DNA from: Oscillospiraceae bacterium
GTDB taxonomy: Bacteria > Bacillota > Clostridia > UMGS1883
Reading direction: 5' to 3'
Length of the DNA: 54,110 nt
Assembly: GCA_015069065.1 (NCBI GenBank)
Contig: SVJI01000001.1
Coordinates: 1 to 54,110, forward strand
Positions within the stretch are counted from its first letter, which is position 1. Every line of letters begins with the position of its first letter. The notes under the pieces are model-generated. The model was not told where the DNA came from and made no database searches. It saw only the letters and a list, made by a program, of their open reading frames with translations. Below, piece after piece: positions 52,235-54,110 of the stretch. Made by a program: the position numbers and the translations under genes.

Positions 52235-53131
52235 ATGTCTGAAAGAAAGGATCTTCAGATGACTAACTTATATAAAAATTTAGAAACTCAATTCAACAAA
52301 GTATTCAGACATTTAAAGACAGGCAGCTTTAAAACAAGAGAACGTTATGCAAAAGCTTTTAAAAGATTTATGGTATATTTTGCAAAAGAATATCATCTTC
52401 AAAAGCTTTCAAACATTTCTGAAAAGCACATACTTTCATATCTGAACTACTTACAGAAAAAAGGTAATGCTGCATCAACAATAAAAACAGAACTTGCAGC
52501 TATACGCTTTTTCCACGACAATCTGCCTTATGCAAAATATACTCTGCCGACAAATGACGAGCTTGAATTAAAAAGACGTACATTTGGTGGAGTAGACAGA
52601 AGCTGGGACAGTAGAGAATACAATCTTATGGTAGCAAAAGCAATAGAAACTAACCATAACGATTATGTTGCTATTCTTACTCTTGCAAGGTACGCAGGAC
52701 TAAGACTTGAAGAATGTTTTCGCATTGATACAAATGATGCGGAAAAAGCACTTCAAACAGAGAAGCTATTTGTTAAAGGTAAAGGCGGTCTTACAAGATA
52801 TGTGCCTATTAACAAAAGCATTGAAATTGCACTTGCAAATTCTCTTAAAAATGTAAAACGTGGAGAAAAGTTATTTGTAAGAAACAACGACAAAACCCAT
52901 CTTACAATGAAAAGACTTCAATGTTTTATCGCATATCACAGAAAAGAAATTACCGAAGAACGTATTACTTTTCACGGATTACGCCATACATATGCACACG
53001 AAAAGTATAACGAGTTCATAAACAGTGGTAAAAATGAAAAAGAAGCACGGAGAATGGTATCCGAGCTTCTGGGGCATCACAGAGATGATGTAACAAGAAT
53101 ATATCTCTACGGCGGTGATGAGAATGTTTAA
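52235..53131 (+). CDS. XerC-like tyrosine recombinase
   Basis: 298 residues; ATG 52259 is an alternative start (GAAAGGATC 8 nt upstream), giving 290. A SAM-like N-terminal domain (about 20-110) and a catalytic domain (about 125-295) with Arg in ARYAGLRLEECFRI, HGLRHTYAHE and LLGHHRDDVTRIYLYG (His and Tyr) are present, so all catalytic residues are in place. It is a different recombinase type from the Tn916-type protein that follows. It overlaps the excisionase-like gene by 17 nt. Module A has lost it, leaving its ribosome site in front of the excisionase. The role may be element resolution or an accessory integration step. Confidence 0.88.
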   Translation: MSERKDLQMTNLYKNLETQFNKVFRHLKTGSFKTRERYAKAFKRFMVYFAKEYHLQKLSNISEKHILSYLNYLQKKGNAASTIKTELAAIRFFHDNLPYAKYTLPTNDELELKRRTFGGVDRSWDSREYNLMVAKAIETNHNDYVAILTLARYAGLRLEECFRIDTNDAEKALQTEKLFVKGKGGLTRYVPINKSIEIALANSLKNVKRGEKLFVRNNDKTHLTMKRLQCFIAYHRKEITEERITFHGLRHTYAHEKYNEFINSGKNEKEARRMVSELLGHHRDDVTRIYLYGGDENV

Positions 53132-53297
53132 TTCTTACCCCGATGTTTTATCTGTAAAGCAGCTATGCGAAATACTTGACATAGGCAAAAACACCGCATA
53201 CAAGCTGTTACAAAGCGGAGAGATAAAGAGTATAAAGATTGGAAAGGTATATAAAATACAAAAAAAATGTTTGAAAGATTTTTTAAACAATCGTTAG
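53115..53297 (+). CDS. Excisionase-like small HTH protein, copy B
   Basis: Up to 60 residues from a GTG at 53115; ATG 53118 or 53124 are alternative starts and the latter is more likely. Core: VLSVKQLCEILDIGKNTAYKLL then the wing SGEIKSIKIGKVYKI. It overlaps the XerC-like gene, so they are probably co-translated. It is the homolog of 17412-17570. Confidence 0.75.
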   Translation: MMRMFNSYPDVLSVKQLCEILDIGKNTAYKLLQSGEIKSIKIGKVYKIQKKCLKDFLNNR

Positions 53298-53352
53298 TTG
53301 ATTTATGTGCTACCCAATGATATAATAATTCTATAGTGTAATCATTGGGTAG
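53298..53352 (+). promoter_or_regulatory. Integrase promoter overlapped by an inverted repeat, copy B
   Basis: TTGATT (53298-53303), 17-nt spacer, TATAAT (53321-53326). A perfect 12-bp inverted repeat CTACCCAATGAT / ATCATTGGGTAG (53310-53321 and 53341-53352) encloses the -10 box. Because transcription would start inside it, the repeat is more likely a DNA operator than a leader hairpin, unless it acts in read-through RNA. Confidence 0.6.
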
Positions 53353-53379
53353 TGCTTTCTAAGAAAGGCAGGTTACTCA

Positions 53380-54110
53380 ATGAAAAATTCAGTTAAAGCA
53401 TATTTGAGAGAAAAATCAGGCTCAAAATGCTATTCATGTATATTAAAATGGGAGGAATATGGAAAGCTAAAAAGCAAAGAAATAAGTACAGGAATTGAAA
53501 TCAAGGGCAATAACAAACGAGCTGCAAAAAAACGAATTGAAGAGATACGGGAAGAATTTAAGAAAAAGGTAACAAGAAGCGGTTTTACAGAATATAAGGA
53601 TATGTTTTTTGAAGATTACATAGAAAAATGGGTTAATGAGCAAGAAAGCTTCTTAAAACCAACCACTTTGTCAGGGTATAAAGGAATAGTTAAAAATCAT
53701 ATAATTCCTTTTTTCTCAAATAGAAAAATCTTACTTGTCGATGTTAAGCCGCAGCATATTCAGGAATATTATAACTCAAAAGCACAAAAAGGGCTTTCCC
53801 CCGGAAGTGTACAAAGGCATCATTCTTTAATCAGAAAAGCTTTACAGAATGCTGTAATGAAAGATGTTATTCTCTACAATCCTGCTGACAGAACACAAAG
53901 ACCTAAACAATCAAAATACAATCCTAAAATATATGATGCAGAACAATTAAAAAGATTGTTGATGTCAGTTAGAGAAACACCTATAGAGGTGCCGATAACA
54001 ATATGCTGTCATTATGCTTTAAGACGAGGAGAGGTTTTAGGCTTACAGTGGAAGAACATTGATTTTGATAAAAGGATTATAACTATACAAAACAGTGTAG
54101 TACGTGCAGG
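53380..54110 (+). CDS. Tyrosine recombinase / integrase, Tn916-Int type, cut by right window edge
   Basis: The visible 243 residues start at ATG 53380 behind GCAGG. They include the arm-binding domain (ISTGIEIKGNNKRAAKK), the SAM-like domain (about 80-180) and the first catalytic Arg (CHYALRRGEVLGLQW). It is homologous in layout to the integrase at 17640-18761 but clearly diverged, especially in the arm-binding domain. The remaining catalytic residues lie outside the window. By analogy with module A, an attachment site in tRNA-Leu should follow shortly after it. Confidence 0.88.
   Translation, partial: MKNSVKAYLREKSGSKCYSCILKWEEYGKLKSKEISTGIEIKGNNKRAAKKRIEEIREEFKKKVTRSGFTEYKDMFFEDYIEKWVNEQESFLKPTTLSGYKGIVKNHIIPFFSNRKILLVDVKPQHIQEYYNSKAQKGLSPGSVQRHHSLIRKALQNAVMKDVILYNPADRTQRPKQSKYNPKIYDAEQLKRLLMSVRETPIEVPITICCHYALRRGEVLGLQWKNIDFDKRIITIQNSVVRA

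Larger units (their letters stand above)
51036..53297 (+). repeat. Integration module B, leader homologous to 15990-17570
   Basis: Same order and orientation as module A: hairpin, tandem 16-bp repeat, RNA promoter, RNA, terminator, small ORF and excisionase. It carries a XerC-like recombinase absent from A and lacks the MITE-like insert of A. The region 50968-51440 otherwise contains no gene. Confidence 0.8.

Noticed and set aside
1..54110. CRISPR array
   Set aside because: The short direct repeats found are tandem and without spacers of constant length; no cas gene is present.

Overview
The window looks like a low-GC, SLH-protein-rich Clostridia-type Firmicute. The evidence is AT-rich DNA, strong AGGAGG-type ribosome sites, SLH-anchored exoproteins with glycine-rich linkers, YesM/YesN-type regulators, and LplB/YtcP-type sugar permeases without a dedicated ATPase. 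It holds two large carbohydrate-utilisation gene clusters on the minus strand. Each is followed on its right by a plus-strand integration module. No rRNA, complete tRNA, CRISPR array or phage structural gene was seen.

Locus 1 (1-15720, minus): a YesN-like response regulator and YesM-like kinase are followed by two permeases and a lipoprotein binding protein. Then come an SLH-glycosidase (1003 aa), an SLH stalk protein (600 aa), a 910-aa SLH-like beta-repeat protein, a 473-aa Ig-like exoprotein and the start of another exoprotein cut by the left edge. A sigma-A-like promoter and 21-bp-spaced direct repeats lie upstream of the regulator.

Integration module A (about 15990-18925, plus): a tandem 16-bp repeat, a promoter-RNA-terminator unit of about 310 nt, a 274-bp MITE-like insertion, a broken small ORF, an excisionase-like HTH protein and a Tn916-type tyrosine recombinase. 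It ends at a 56-nt 3' fragment of tRNA-Leu(UAA) on the minus strand, with its own terminator. I read that fragment as an attachment-site scar.

Locus 2 (19160-50967): a lone HipA-like kinase gene, then (transcribed leftward from about 48.6 kb) binding protein, two permeases, three extracellular non-enzymatic proteins (two with SLH or SLH-like repeats), two heparinase II/III-type lyases, an isomerase-like TIM barrel, GH20, two SGNH esterases, GH78, GH88, a membrane-spanning AraC regulator, a stalk-domain protein and an RpiB-family isomerase. An FAD oxidoreductase and a PocR-AraC regulator sit divergently upstream. Lyase, GH88 and GH78 together suggest a uronic-acid- and rhamnose-containing polymer; the substrate is inferred, not shown.

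Integration module B (about 51036-54110, plus) is a diverged second copy of module A. It has the same repeat, RNA unit, small ORF and excisionase, plus an extra XerC-like recombinase and a Tn916-type recombinase cut by the right edge. The layout is best explained as two related, tandem tRNA-Leu-targeting islands, each carrying an SLH-anchored polysaccharide-utilisation locus. The least explained item is the structured RNA unit in each module.
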